Part shown: positions 46,615 through 57,599 of the stretch, piece after piece | How positions within the stretch are numbered: the first letter of the stretch is position 1 | How the letters are laid out: each line of letters starts with the position of its first letter | From: Pseudocercospora fijiensis CIRAD86 | Taxonomy: Eukaryota; Ascomycota; Dothideomycetes; Mycosphaerellales; Mycosphaerellaceae | NCBI RefSeq assembly: GCF_000340215.1 | Contig: NW_006921540.1 | Span: 552,377 to 616,376, forward strand | Direction of reading: 5' to 3' | Length of the DNA: 64,000 nucleotides | Notes under the pieces: model-generated | Database searches by the model: none | What the model was told of the DNA's origin: nothing | What the model saw: the letters and a program-made list of their open reading frames with translations, nothing else | Made by a program: the position numbers and the translations under genes

Positions 46615-48351
46615 CTAATAGCTGCGACCAAACATGACCCACTGCTCGGCGTTCTTGCCGCACTTGGGATTGACACACTTGGTACCTGCGGCGATCGCCT
46701 CTGGCTGGTCATGCGGGATACAGAGCGACTTGGCACCCATAGATGGAGCGCGAGCATCGACCTCCTGGCCCTCGATGTTGCCCTTCGAATCGTCTTTGAT
46801 CTGATCCTCGCACTCGCCTCCCAAGCAGTGTGGGACGAGTAAGACGTTCTTGGCATTGAGGGCTGGAACAAAGTCCTTCCACTCCCGCACAATGACTCGG
46901 TGCTCGGCGTACTCCTTATCAGCCTTCGCAAACATATCCTTCTGGATGGTCTCGAGCAGTTCTGGGATCTTCTTGCCGATGTCGCTGATTGGGACGGTGT
47001 CTTTGCCGCCCTGGTCGCGTCGAGAGGTGGTGACGACATGCTTCTCAGAGTCCTTTGGTCCAAACTCGATACGGAGGGGAACACCTTTGAGTTCCCAGTC
47101 GTTGAACTTGTATCCTGGAGAATAGCCCTCGCGCATATCCGTCTCGACACGAACGCCAGCCTCTTCGAGAACAGCGCGCAGACCCTCGACTTCATCGTAC
47201 AGCTTCTTACGGTCTGCATCCGTGGTCTTCGCGGTCACACCGACAGGAACGATGACAGTCTGGATCTCAGCGACTCGCGGTGGGATGACAAGACCCTTGT
47301 CGTCACCATGAATAAGAACCATGACACCAATAGAGCGAGTGGTGAAGCCCCAGCTGTTCTGCCAGACGTGCACCTTGTTTCTCTTCTCACCCTCCTTCAC
47401 ATCTTGATTTGGATCTTCGACGGTGATGTCAAACATCTTGGCGAAATGCTGACCGAGACAGTGAGAGGTAGCGGCCTGAATGCCTCGTCCCACAGCTGGA
47501 ATGTAGCCTTCGATAGTCTTGGTGTAGTATGCTCCCGGGAATTGCTCGTTCTTGGTCTTCTGGCCCTTGACTACTGGAACCGCAAGGAGCTCTTGGTAGA
47601 TGTCGGCGTACCAGTCGAGAATTTGCATGACTTCTTCGCCAGCACCTTGCTCTGTGAGATGTGCAGTGTGGCCCTCCTGCCACAAGAACTCACGCGAGCG
47701 CAGGAATGGGACAGCATGCTTGAACTCCCAACGCACAACGTTGTTCCACTGGTTCATCTTCAGCGGCAAGTCTCTGTGCGATCGGATCTTCTTGCTGTAG
47801 AAGCTGTACATGGCCGTCTCGGAGGTCGGGCGCACAGCCAAGCGCTTCTCCAGCTTGGTCTTTCCACCCTCTGTCACCCATGCTACTTCGGCCGCGAAGC
47901 CCTCGATGTGATCCTTCTCTCGCTGCAAGTTTGCCTCTGAAATGAAAAGTGGGAAATAGCAGTTCTTGACGCCAAGTTTTCGAATGCGCGCATTGAAGTA
48001 GTCCTGAATGAACTCCCATATTCTGTAGGAGGCTGGCTGGTAGATGTAGCAGCCTGGAATGTCGGTGAAATCGAGCATGTCGCCCTTGAGAATGACTTGT
48101 TGGTACCATTCTGAGAGGTCGCCTGACTTGGGCTCAGTAATACCAATCAGCTCTGGTCCGTCGGTCTTCTTCTTGGCTGGCTGCTGCTGCGGCTTGTCCT
48201 TCTTCTCCTTGCTCTTCTTGGCTTCTTTCTGGTCCTTCCGCTCCTTGTCTTGCTTTTTTGGCTTGTCGGCTGGCGCAGCGGAAGGAGCAGCTGGTGCGCC
48301 GTCTTCCACCTTTAGTTCGTCCATCTTTGCTGCGACACCATTGGCAGCCAT
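46615..48351 (-). CDS. Cytosolic prolyl-tRNA synthetase
   Basis: The ATG at 48349-48351 opens a 578-aa intronless protein; the longer frame has no AUG. A Lys/Ala/Gln-rich leader (about 1-65) precedes the class II catalytic core. The RPTSE motif at about 172-176 is the proline-adenylation signature. Motif 2 is SREFLWQEGHTAH, and motif 3 lies around GVMVLIHGDDKGLVIPPRVA. An anticodon-binding domain follows (about 350-450). The zinc-binding-like C-terminal domain has cysteines (CLGGEC, CVNPKC) and ends in a C-terminal Tyr (FGRSY), typical of eukaryotic/archaeal-type ProRS. It charges tRNA-Pro for cytosolic translation. It has no mitochondrial targeting signal. Confidence 0.96.
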   Translation of the reverse strand: MAANGVAAKMDELKVEDGAPAAPSAAPADKPKKQDKERKDQKEAKKSKEKKDKPQQQPAKKKTDGPELIGITEPKSGDLSEWYQQVILKGDMLDFTDIPGCYIYQPASYRIWEFIQDYFNARIRKLGVKNCYFPLFISEANLQREKDHIEGFAAEVAWVTEGGKTKLEKRLAVRPTSETAMYSFYSKKIRSHRDLPLKMNQWNNVVRWEFKHAVPFLRSREFLWQEGHTAHLTEQGAGEEVMQILDWYADIYQELLAVPVVKGQKTKNEQFPGAYYTKTIEGYIPAVGRGIQAATSHCLGQHFAKMFDITVEDPNQDVKEGEKRNKVHVWQNSWGFTTRSIGVMVLIHGDDKGLVIPPRVAEIQTVIVPVGVTAKTTDADRKKLYDEVEGLRAVLEEAGVRVETDMREGYSPGYKFNDWELKGVPLRIEFGPKDSEKHVVTTSRRDQGGKDTVPISDIGKKIPELLETIQKDMFAKADKEYAEHRVIVREWKDFVPALNAKNVLLVPHCLGGECEDQIKDDSKGNIEGQEVDARAPSMGAKSLCIPHDQPEAIAAGTKCVNPKCGKNAEQWVMFGRSY

Positions 48352-49299
48352 ATCGCAAAGTCTGGTGTCTTGACTCACACTATCAGCAGACAATGGACAG
48401 CTATATAGTGTTGCAGAGGCGGTGTCTGAGTGCAGGATCCGCGGTGTCCCTTCGTAGTTGATACGCTGTGCTCCAGAATGGTAGAACTATGCAACGGGAT
48501 GTGTGAGTGTTTCGTCGACTCACACATTCGACGCGAGAGTTTGCCAAATTAAAGCTCCCGCTCCCCTAGCCACACTCTGACGCGGGGCAAGGGCAAGGGT
48601 CGCACTCGCCTCAACAAATCGGAGGCGAGACCGAGACGGCCCGATGCGAGGAGGCAAGTAGAATACTCCCGTCGATGATCTTCTTCTCTTCCTTCTTCCA
48701 CTTCAACATCGACAGCGTTTCCCATCCACGACACCCTTAGCCAAGGGCTGACGCACTTGTTGAAGTCTAGGTGCAATGAAGTCGCGGATGCGCAACTCCA
48801 TGCTCAATGATCGTTGAATCAAACGAGCGCGATGAATCTGACCAGGACCCTCTTGTGTCGGTACTCTTCTACCTTCGGCATGCATCCATCATTGAGATCA
48901 ACACCCAGACGGCGGGTTCTGTATAGCGATATGATGAGGACCGTCAAGCTCACCAAAAGCTCCAGGATATGCTTATCTGCAGTATGGCGTCTATGGACCC
49001 AGGCCTTCATTCTTTCCGGCGCTTGCAGCACGACTGCGGCCAATGACATCCCGAAATGTCAGCTCCGGCGCCAACTTGACACAACGACTCTGCTGCACAT
49101 TTCCTCACAAGTCAAGGTCGCTGCAAGCTGTACTATATCCAACATACTTCTGCAAGGCCTCTAAGCGCATGAAGTTGAGTGCGGCACAGCACGAGCATAT
49201 CAAGTCAGATGGCTCCGTGGCAGATTGCGAGACTATGCTTCTCGCCGGTTGTGCTGCACTTCGCGCTGCTCTTTGATTCCTTCAATTGCAATTCATAGT
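48352..49299. other. Divergent intergenic region
   Basis: About 950 bp separates divergent genes. It holds the 5' leader of the synthetase and of the membrane-protein gene. No coding content was recognised; longer frames here start at non-AUG codons. Confidence 0.5.
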
Positions 49300-51432
49300 A
49301 TGTTATCAGAAAGCAAAATTCACTGGCTGGCACCAGTCACCATCTTATCATCCTTCATCGGAGGCATTTGCCTGGCCGTGTCTCATCACCTGTTTAACTC
49401 CAGCCTGAAAGGCACTCTGGTCGATGCCGAACCCTACAAGCTTGTCAACTTTGAGCTGTCACAGCAGCAGATCAACACAGCAATCGGCACGGCTTTGGCA
49501 TTTCTCAGCCGATCGTGTCTCGTGGTGGCTCTGTCTACGGCCTATACTCAAGCATTCTGGTGGACCATTACGAGAGATAGTACTACCACGCACTTGTCAA
49601 CCATCGATCTTCTTTACTCTGTACTCAGTAATGTTTGGAACCTTTTCCGACCGAAAACTTGGTGGAGACACCCTTTTCTGCTCTTGACAGCATTGGTGAC
49701 ATGGTGCACACAACCGTCGCGTATCACCAAGTGTGTGCTAATCATATCTAGGCTCATTCCCATCGCTGCCATCATCACACCAGCGACATTAAGCGTGGCT
49801 ATTGCTGCAGTTACACCATCGCCTTCGGAACTCAGAAGTGTTCCCATGGCCGACTTCGAAAGCCTCAAGTTCTTCGCGCCGGGACAATCGAGCACTTTCA
49901 CAGGACTTGCAAGCGTGGATACGGTCTTCTACAACGGCCCGACATACATGGTCGAGCGTATCGCTTACAGTGTAGCCACAGGAGGCACGATCCTACCAAT
50001 AAGTCCTTCGTCGCCCAATGCTAGCTGGTCTCTCGACTTCAACGGACCTGCCTTGAAATGCAACAATATCAACGCAACAATGCAGCAGCTCATGCAGACA
50101 AACATTCTCAATGCCTATAGGGGTAACAGCTGTCAGCAGCCATACAACTATCTTGCTTGGACAGCCGCCAATGGTAGTCCGACCCCGAGCGAAGGCATCG
50201 CAAGCAACGAAGACCCGTTCGGCAATCACGCCGTTCCATTCTCTAACTCAACGCCGTTCACCATGAATCAGGGTACTTTGGGTCCACTTCTTTACAACGC
50301 AGTGGGAGCGAAGGGAAACGCTACTACGAATGGAACAGCCAATGCAACCCAGGTAGCCACTATCTACTTTGCAGCCATTCCTAAGTTCAAGTATCGTGAG
50401 CTTGGCAGCTGTGATGCCAACCCTAATACCACAGCTGAGCAAGTCACTGCCGAGTTTGGCAGGTATTTTGTCAACAGTACGATGCTCGAATGTCAGCTGT
50501 GGAACACATCTTATCAGACTAATTTTACATACCTGGATGGCCAGCAGTCCATCGATATAACAACCTCTGCGCGCGGCGAAGACAGTTTTGTTGATACAAT
50601 AGCTGGGTTTTACATGAATGGGGATTACCCGAAATGTGCAGGGCTCAATGTCGACTACGAAGGATGCAAGGTTGATCGCCACACTCTCCAAAGACTCTCA
50701 TTTCAAGCAATCCTCGACGCGTTCGGGCGAGTGTTCGTAGGCACAGTCTTGGACGGTCAACAGTCGAAGTACGGCGGAACCTACAGCACGGACACCAAAG
50801 TCATGTCCACAGTCTTGCTGGATACCAAAGAATTATCCTTTCTCCGAACTCCCAGCAACTGGGCCACTGCAGCACAGACAGCCACATACACCCATCTCGG
50901 AAGTACCGACAATATGCCAAGCCTCTACGACTGGACCGCAGAACCATCGCAGCGGTCCTTGAAGGACACCATCGAGCAGCTTTTCCAAAACATCACCATC
51001 AGCATGCTAAGCTCAGATCACTTCCAACCCAACACATCCTCACCCTTTGCCCCGCCTCTAGTCAACGTCACCTCCCCCATCTATCAAAACGTCTACGAAT
51101 ACTCTCCGGTAAAGTTATGGCTGGCCTATGGCATCGCAATCGCATTGACTCTTCTCGGAACCATTTTAGGACTAATTGCGATCTTTAAGAACGGAGCGGC
51201 GTTTTCAGACGACTTTTCCACCATCCTGAGGACGGCCAGGTATGCTCGGCTGAGTAGGGAGGTCAGTTACTCTGATTCCGATGGCAGAGATCCTTTGCCC
51301 GAGTATCTGAGTGAGACGACGATCGTGTTCAGTCATGGCGAGGCGTCGAAACAGAATTTTCTGGTCCAGACTGCCGCTAAAGGTCCGTCGCGGAATGGTG
51401 AGGTTTTCGGAAGTTTCGCGCAAGGAGGATAG
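49300..51432 (+). CDS. Large glycosylated membrane protein of unknown function (710 aa)
   Basis: The ATG at 49300 opens an intronless 710-aa protein; the frame is open further 5' with no AUG. Hydrophobic segments lie at about 8-30, 75-95, 128-145 and 148-170, then a lumenal or extracellular region of about 430 residues with many N-x-S/T sites and about ten cysteines. One final span (WLAYGIAIALTLLGTILGLIAIF) and a cytosolic tail follow. The layout and the 'LSRSCLVVALSTAYTQAFWW' region match a family of fungal membrane proteins often labelled only by vague database names. The gene at 23435 has the same architecture. Function is unknown, and no enzymatic motif is visible. Confidence 0.82.
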   Translation: MLSESKIHWLAPVTILSSFIGGICLAVSHHLFNSSLKGTLVDAEPYKLVNFELSQQQINTAIGTALAFLSRSCLVVALSTAYTQAFWWTITRDSTTTHLSTIDLLYSVLSNVWNLFRPKTWWRHPFLLLTALVTWCTQPSRITKCVLIISRLIPIAAIITPATLSVAIAAVTPSPSELRSVPMADFESLKFFAPGQSSTFTGLASVDTVFYNGPTYMVERIAYSVATGGTILPISPSSPNASWSLDFNGPALKCNNINATMQQLMQTNILNAYRGNSCQQPYNYLAWTAANGSPTPSEGIASNEDPFGNHAVPFSNSTPFTMNQGTLGPLLYNAVGAKGNATTNGTANATQVATIYFAAIPKFKYRELGSCDANPNTTAEQVTAEFGRYFVNSTMLECQLWNTSYQTNFTYLDGQQSIDITTSARGEDSFVDTIAGFYMNGDYPKCAGLNVDYEGCKVDRHTLQRLSFQAILDAFGRVFVGTVLDGQQSKYGGTYSTDTKVMSTVLLDTKELSFLRTPSNWATAAQTATYTHLGSTDNMPSLYDWTAEPSQRSLKDTIEQLFQNITISMLSSDHFQPNTSSPFAPPLVNVTSPIYQNVYEYSPVKLWLAYGIAIALTLLGTILGLIAIFKNGAAFSDDFSTILRTARYARLSREVSYSDSDGRDPLPEYLSETTIVFSHGEASKQNFLVQTAAKGPSRNGEVFGSFAQGG

Positions 51433-51974
51433 AACTATCGATGAAGGTCGATTCACATACACTTTTTTTTCATAAGGCCTGGAATTTTTGCGGGTTGCCA
51501 CGCGGAAGAGGACAGCACAGCACGCTAGGATCTTGAAACTTTCCTACTTGATTCCTACTTGATCGCGTATCTGTGGAAAGAGTCTTCGTTAGCTTGGAGT
51601 GTATCGTCCGATACCGATACCCGGACCCCTTCGAACTTCCTCATTCATGCATGAGTCACGACTCTGAGGATCGGACGATATCTTGTATGACTTGGAACCT
51701 GAAGCTTTAAATCTAAACCAGGCGAGTCTCGAGACTGCTGCGACGAAAAAGAAGAAGAATGGGGAGAGTAGGTGAATGATGTCGAAGTTCGAAATTGTCG
51801 CTTCATTCCGTTCTGTTCTCTGCACACCGCGTCTCAAAGCGGGCTGTCGCCGTTTCAGAAAATCTTCCTGTACAATGAATCTACCATGACCAAGTAGCCA
51901 TCTCGCTGTGCACTCGCGCATGTCCTGTGCAACTCATCCATCCCATCATCATGAAAAGAGGGAAACAAAAAATC
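51433..51974. other. Convergent intergenic region
   Basis: It lies between the membrane protein and the chitin-binding protein 3' end. No repeat or RNA gene was recognised. Confidence 0.5.
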
Positions 51975-53324
51975 TCACGCTCCCCCATCCAGCGTACAAA
52001 GACAAGTCGCACTCGTCCACCCGGTCAACCGATTCGCAATATCCGCCGCATAACAATGCGTCGCCACCCCCAGTCCCAAATCATCCCCCGTCACACTCCC
52101 CGAATTATAAATCCTCGCGGCTTTATAATACTTCGAAACATCCTCACACCCCGCTTTCTGCAGCGAATTCACCAAATCCGTGCCCCCGGACCCCGCGCCG
52201 TTGACTCCATCTGCAATCATACCTAGAATTTCGCTTTGAGGACAAGGACTCACGCCCTGCGGGGCGGCTTGGGTGCCGGGGTTACAGGTGTGTGTGCCTT
52301 GAAAGGATTGCATCAATCCCGGATTTGAGAATTCGTAGGTTGTGGTTGGAGCCCGCACGCAGCCTTTGGATTCTTGCATGAGGATTGCGAGGATGAAGCG
52401 GGAGTCGATGTTTGTGGAGGAGGCGACGCTGAGGATGGAGGATTTGAGATTCGAGGTTTCCTCGTCGCTGTTGTTTTCGGTGTGGAATTGCGTGCAGGAG
52501 GATTTTATTGTGGGGAGGTTGGAGGTCCAGGCTTCGTCGAATGACATCCAGGAGGATTCTGAGGGCCAGCCGGATTGGGTGGTTCCGTCGCCGGTGTACA
52601 TTTTGTAGGTGTTGCCGAGACCTGTGCCGCCGCCACCAGAAGATGGAGAGGAGTAGGATGGGGGTGGAGGGGAGGAGGAAGAGGTGGGTTGTGCGGTAGT
52701 CAAAGGTTCTTCTGGTGATGGGGAAGAAGAAGAAGAAGAAGTGGGCGCTACTATTGCAGTGGTGGAGTCGGCCGGAGCGCTGGAGGAAGTCGCGAGGGTT
52801 GTGGCTGGCGCTGGCTGAGAGAAAAACGTCGGTTGGGATGGGGTACTGGTTGGGAGGTGCTTTGACGACCACCAGGAGCTGCTGTATTGGGGGGGACTCC
52901 ATGCGTAGGGAGGAGGATGGTGGCCTTTGTCTGCGAGAGCGGTGGTGGATGCGATGCTGAGGACTGTCGTGCTTGCAGAAGCAGTTGGCTCAACGATACT
53001 GGCGTTTTGCACGGGTGGGGTTGTGGCAGCGGTTGGGTTTGGAGCAGTCGCGTTGGCATCGCATGCGCCGAATTGGCAGCCTACACCGCAGTAGTCTGGG
53101 TCGGTGCCGCAGTAGCCGTATTGCGAACAGCAGAAGCCAGCCGAGCAGGCGTAGCCTGTGTCGCCACCGCACTGTCCGGTCAAGCGATCGACTGGGAGCT
53201 CGTCTCGGCCGGCGAGTGGTGAGCTTTCGAGATTTCGGGGTGCGTGGAGTTGCAGATGCTTGTGGCCGTGAGGGATTGCGGAAGCCAATGCCGCGAAGGC
53301 AGCGAGAGCAGTGAGAGAGCGCAT
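51975..53324 (-). CDS. Secreted CBM18 chitin-binding protein with a GH23-like lysozyme domain
   Basis: A single-exon 449-aa protein starts at the ATG at 53322-53324. Residues 1-16 form a signal peptide. A CBM18 (hevein-type) domain lies at about 52-90 with the CGG...CCSQYGYCG...YCG..CQ..C pattern of eight cysteines. A Ser/Thr/Pro-rich linker, likely O-glycosylated, spans about 95-250. The C-terminal part (about 260-445) shows the lytic-transglycosylase (GH23) signatures: a catalytic-Glu helix in 'LMQESKG', GLMQ, and an 'ARIYNSG' block corresponding to AYNxG. These enzymes cleave peptidoglycan, so the domain may act on bacterial walls or have been recruited for chitin. Neither activity is shown. 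Codon ends switch from C to G at about 52230-52290. Confidence 0.88.
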   Translation of the reverse strand: MRSLTALAAFAALASAIPHGHKHLQLHAPRNLESSPLAGRDELPVDRLTGQCGGDTGYACSAGFCCSQYGYCGTDPDYCGVGCQFGACDANATAPNPTAATTPPVQNASIVEPTASASTTVLSIASTTALADKGHHPPPYAWSPPQYSSSWWSSKHLPTSTPSQPTFFSQPAPATTLATSSSAPADSTTAIVAPTSSSSSSPSPEEPLTTAQPTSSSSPPPPSYSSPSSGGGGTGLGNTYKMYTGDGTTQSGWPSESSWMSFDEAWTSNLPTIKSSCTQFHTENNSDEETSNLKSSILSVASSTNIDSRFILAILMQESKGCVRAPTTTYEFSNPGLMQSFQGTHTCNPGTQAAPQGVSPCPQSEILGMIADGVNGAGSGGTDLVNSLQKAGCEDVSKYYKAARIYNSGSVTGDDLGLGVATHCYAADIANRLTGWTSATCLCTLDGGA

Positions 53325-54662
53325 GTTGAGTCAGTTGGAAGGACTGTTCGATGGATGCCTGGGGACAGATCAACTGTCGAAATTCCGATCTCTTTCAAAG
53401 AGGGTGGGTTTGTGCGGTAACGAGTGGCGTGTCGACTGGCGACGTGAAAATGTGAGACGAGGGGTGGAAAGAACGAACGAAGCGCCAAGGACAGCAACTT
53501 CAACGATGTCTGGCAGAGACGGTGGAGGTGGAGGAAGGGCGAGACGGGAGACGGCAGAGTCCAGGAGAGGCCGACGCAGCTTTAAGGCGATTCCTACGTT
53601 ACGACCGTTACGACCAACGGGGCACATCCGACCGTCAACGGCTCCGCTCCGCTGCAGGAACAAACACACATCACCGGCGACGCCTCCGCCTACGCCTCCG
53701 CCTACGCCTCCACGCCTCCGTCACAGGAGAATACATAGCGAGTTGACCGCAGCTGAGGATGTAGGGGCATGCACGCCATCGTCCTCGCATCACGCAGCAC
53801 CACAACCAGGAAGGGTGCTGTGGTGAGTCTGGGTGCCATCGTGGCCGCAGGAGGTGTCGTTAGCAGCATCGCCAACGTCCAATCACACCCCCCAACGCCC
53901 CTTATGCACGATGGCGAAAGCTGCATGAGCTGCGCAGGCGGCAGCCCACCCTTGCCAAGCCGCGACCAAGCATTTCTCCTGCCGCCCCCTAACCCGATGC
54001 GGCCTAATCATAATCAGTACCAAATGCTTCTGGTTCGATGGTGGGGAATCGCGTGTTGCCCTGTTTCATCGTCAGACCGACTTCAGCCCATCCGTTTCGC
54101 AGCAGGAGGCGAGAAGCCAATGACATGGCCGAAGTGGGCTGTGATCCCGAAAAACATCAAGACAGACCATGAACACAACACGTACGTACGTACCTTGCCT
54201 GTCCCGCTCCTTGGCCAAGTCGTACAAGAAGAAGTCGATTAGCACAGCGTTGATGTTTGTGGCTTCGTGATGACTGCTGAGAATCTCTCTTCGAATCAGC
54301 TCGACGGCCCAGATGCTGCACCCTCTGTCCAACCTTGTCAGCACAGCGGGGACCTGTACAAGCAGGCATTGTCGATGATGCTACAGCTGCTATGTACCAG
54401 CCATACGTCGACGCTGAGGGCTTTGCTGACCTGGACCTGGATATGGTGGATCTGACTGGTGGTCCCTAAAGGCTCTTGTAACAGCAATGGGTAATGGTAG
54501 CGGTTACAGCGATCAAGGATTGAATGAATCTGGCTTTTGTATTCGTTTGTAGTGATCCAACCTGCTATATCTACCATTCAGGCCTTCCTTACTGGCTTCA
54601 TCTCTCAGGTACCAGCTTTATCTTCTAAGTGCGCTTGCCGCCGACAACGATGGCCCCGTCAA
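53325..54662. other. Intergenic, no gene supported
   Basis: A short pyrimidine-rich repeat (CGCCTCCGCCTA-like units) lies near 53680-53720. Open frames on both strands lack recognisable content. Confidence 0.45.
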
Positions 54663-55095
54663 CTAGGCGGTTGGCGGCGAAGTAGTAGCGGTAGACCAGA
54701 TTGCGTGCCTCCTCGGTGGTAGACCAGATTGCGTGCCTGGCGGCGAAGTAATAGCGGTAGACCAGAGTGCGTGCCTCGTCGGGGGTGTTTGTAAAGTCGA
54801 AGGGTTTGGCTGGGCGTACGATGATGGCTTGATGGCTGACCAGGCCAGGCCAGGCGTACGATGATGGTTTGATGGCTGGCCACGAAGGGTTTGGCTGGGC
54901 GTATGATGATGGCTTGATGGCTGGCCAGGCCATGCGTATGATAATGGCTTGATGGCTGGCCACGAAGGGTTTGGCTGGGCGTACGATGATGGTTTGATGG
55001 CTGACCAGGCCAGGCCAGGCGTACGATGATGGCTTGATGGCTGATAGCTCCGTGGACTAGGGGGTTGGCGGCGAAGTAGTAGCGGTAGACCAGAG
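54663..55095. repeat. Composite tandem repeat (two unit types)
   Basis: One unit (GGCGGCGAAGTAGTAGCGG...) occurs near 54670, 54739 and 55066. Another (GGTTTGGCTGGGCGTACGATG...) recurs near 54800, 54887 and 54966. CpA and TpG are present, so this block is not RIP-mutated, unlike the sequence that follows. Open frames through it only mirror the repeats. Confidence 0.75.
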
Positions 55096-55381
55096 AGCTG
55101 CGTCGGCTGACGAGCGCAGAGCACATTCTGTCGTCGTGCCGAAGAGCTTTTCAAACCAGCTATAGCCCAATGCGAAGTCCTTGCCTATGCCTCTAGTCGC
55201 TGGCAATTCTGGCCTTAGGCATTCAACCAGCAGCAGTCGGCGGCTATTGCGTTGCGTTAAAAGTGCGATGATGTATAGCCGTTATTGTTGCCTTGCTATT
55301 GTAGCGTAAATAGCGCAATCCTATTGGTAGAGGCAAACCTCACCTGCGATGCGCTAATGTAGACCTACGCTTCCTAGTTCA

Positions 55382-55382
<1 letters not shown>

Positions 55383-55412
<30 letters not shown>

Positions 55413-55417
55413 CTTCT
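55383..55417. repeat. (CTT)n microsatellite, about 11.7 units
   Basis: A simple sequence repeat of CTT on the plus strand. Confidence 0.95.
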
Positions 55418-55631
55418 ACACACACTAACATACTAACAGCCCTAGCAATACACTAGCTGTCGGCTTCTAATAGTAACAGTGTCGATACCTCTTTGTCGCA
55501 TATAGGTAGCTCTATAGCGATTAACACCATCTCCTAACTAGTCCTGCGGCTTGCTACCGATAGAACCGCTTAAGTTAGTTGAGGTTCCTCGGGGAGGTGG
55601 TTTATTCAGTCCTTCTTTCAAGGTCTCCGAT

Positions 55632-55731
55632 NNNNNNNNNNNNNNNNNNNNNNNNNNNNNNNNNNNNNNNNNNNNNNNNNNNNNNNNNNNNNNNNNNNNN
55701 NNNNNNNNNNNNNNNNNNNNNNNNNNNNNNN
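55632..55731. other. Assembly gap (100 Ns)
   Basis: Exactly 100 unknown bases, a conventional scaffold-gap size, so true distance and order here are uncertain. Sequence to either side may not be contiguous. Confidence 0.99.
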
Positions 55732-55774
55732 ACATCGCAGTGCAAACTGCAGAGGTCTTAGATAGATTGGCGGA

Positions 55775-56040
55775 GGTAAAAAACTCTTTAGTAAGGTATA
55801 CCTATAATGCGGCTAACGGTCTAACTCGGTAAAAACTCTTTAGTAAGGTACACCTTATAGCGACTCTCCTACTAAGTAGGTTAATAGACTGAGTAGGTTA
55901 ATAGGTTCGTGGCATTGCTATAGGTCTAACTCGGTAAAAACTCTTTAGTAAGGTATACCTTAAGTAGCGGCTAGGCCTGACTCGGTAAAAACTCTTTAGT
56001 AAGGTATACCTTAAGTAGCGGCTACAGGCTTCCTACGTTC
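55775..56040. repeat. Degenerate repeat sharing GGTAAAAACTCTTTAGTAAG
   Basis: Four copies start near 55775, 55828, 55933 and 55984. They are TpA-rich and CpA-poor. Confidence 0.75.
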
Positions 56041-56830
56041 GGATTCTTTATAGGATAATAGCTCTCGAGAACGCATCTAGTTGAGTCGGCGTAACGCCTT
56101 CGTTAGGACTATTGGTTATAATAACCTTGGTGCGTAAGGGCCTCTAGTGTACTTAAGCCCGAAGGCGCTTGGTCTTAGTCTTTACTGCTATACGACTGTA
56201 GCCCTTTGCGTATTAAGACTGCTATTCGACTGTAGTGCGCCTCCTCTTCTATTCTAGCAAGCGCATTAAGACTGTTATCCGACTGTAGTGCGCCTCCTCT
56301 TCTATTCTAGCAAGCGCATTAACATTGCTATACGACTGCAACGCGCTCGATAACCCTTTTTTTCGCAGTGTCTCTAATACTAAGGGCGCGGTTATACTCT
56401 ATTATTGTCTAGGTACTAATAAGTGTCGCTTTAGCGAATAAGCTATTATTGTTTCGCTTAATGAGTCCCTTCCTATATACCTCGTACTATAGTTAGTAAT
56501 GGAATGCGTTAATTGTTGCGTATTGCGCGTAGTATATAGGCTATGTGTGATTCTAGTATGCTTCTAAGTGTATACTTCTGTAGCCGCTTAGTGCCGCTAG
56601 TTAATTAGATCCCCGGACGCTACTGTTCGTTTTCTCTGCCTTATATAGTAACTAGTTATCGGAATGATCGTTCTAGGGAGAGTCTAAGCAATAGAGGGCG
56701 TTAACGTAAGAGGGCTATCGTAGCTTCTCGAAGAGTGCTTGCGCTCGATGTATATTATCGCCCTATATATCTATCCTTGCCGTATATGTTGTAGTGCCTG
56801 TAAGAGTATGCGGTGTAATAAGTATAGTAG
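56041..56830. other. RIP-type TA-rich sequence, no gene seen
   Basis: TpA is abundant. A 52-bp word (GACTGTAGTGCGCCTCCTC...) is duplicated near 56227 and 56285. No intact frame is present. Confidence 0.5.
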
Positions 56831-57041
56831 TGACTTCTCGCTAGTAACTTCTCGCTAGTGACTTCTCGCTAGTAACTTCTCGCTAGTGTTAGTGACTTCT
56901 CGCTAGTGTTAGTAACTTCTCGCTAGTGTTAGTGACTTCTCGCTAGTGTTAGTAACTTCTCGCTAGTGTTAGTAACTTCTCGCTAGTGTTAGTAACTTCT
57001 CGCTAGTGTTAGTGACTTCTCGCTAGTGTTAGTAACTTCTC
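56831..57041. repeat. 15- to 20-bp minisatellite (ACTTCTCGCTAGTGTTAGTA)
   Basis: About a dozen units, first 15 bp long and then 20 bp, with single-base differences (A/G) between copies. Confidence 0.85.
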
Positions 57042-57473
57042 GGGTCTCGTAGGCGGTTCTTAGTGCCTAAGGCGGCCGTCGTTATCGTGTTAGACACTTT
57101 TGTTAGCGCCATTTGCTAGAAACGCGCTAAATCGACGTATCTCGCTGTATTGGTAATACTATTATAAAAGTCGTAAAAGTCGTAAAAGTCGGTGTTATAA
57201 ATGCGCGGAAGGAAGCAGCTATAACGTTTAATCCCACCAATTAAGCGCTCTGCTATACTAAATCCGGGGTCTTAGCAGGACTCGGCATCCTTATCGCTTC
57301 CTCGAATTTACGCTTCTCGCCTAGCTCTTATATACTATCGATACCTACGACTATGTCCATCGACACCTACGACCATCTACAAACCCTTATCGCAAAGAAC
57401 ACGATGGAAAAGCCTGCTTAGCGAGCTTACAAGGACATAATAGAAGGGTAGTAAGGAAGGACCTTATTAAATG

Positions 57474-57575
57474 CTAATTCTAGCGCCAATTCTAGCGCCA
57501 ATTCTAGCGCCAATTCTAGCGCCAATTCTAGCGCCAATTCTAGCGCCAATTCTAGCGCTAGTACCAATTCTAGTA
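57474..57575 (-). repeat. 12-bp repeat array (AATTCTAGCGCC)
   Basis: About eight units, possibly part of the long degraded minus-strand coding frame (Ala-Arg-Ile-Gly or Leu-Glu-Leu-Ala in register). Confidence 0.8.
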
Positions 57576-57599
57576 TAGGCCATAGCTGGTTTATTATAC

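Noticed and set aside
46900..47940. Long plus-strand frame across the prolyl-tRNA synthetase
   Set aside because: It mirrors the true minus-strand gene and has no family resemblance of its own.
55632..55731. Open frames crossing the N gap
   Set aside because: Translations through unknown bases carry no evidence.
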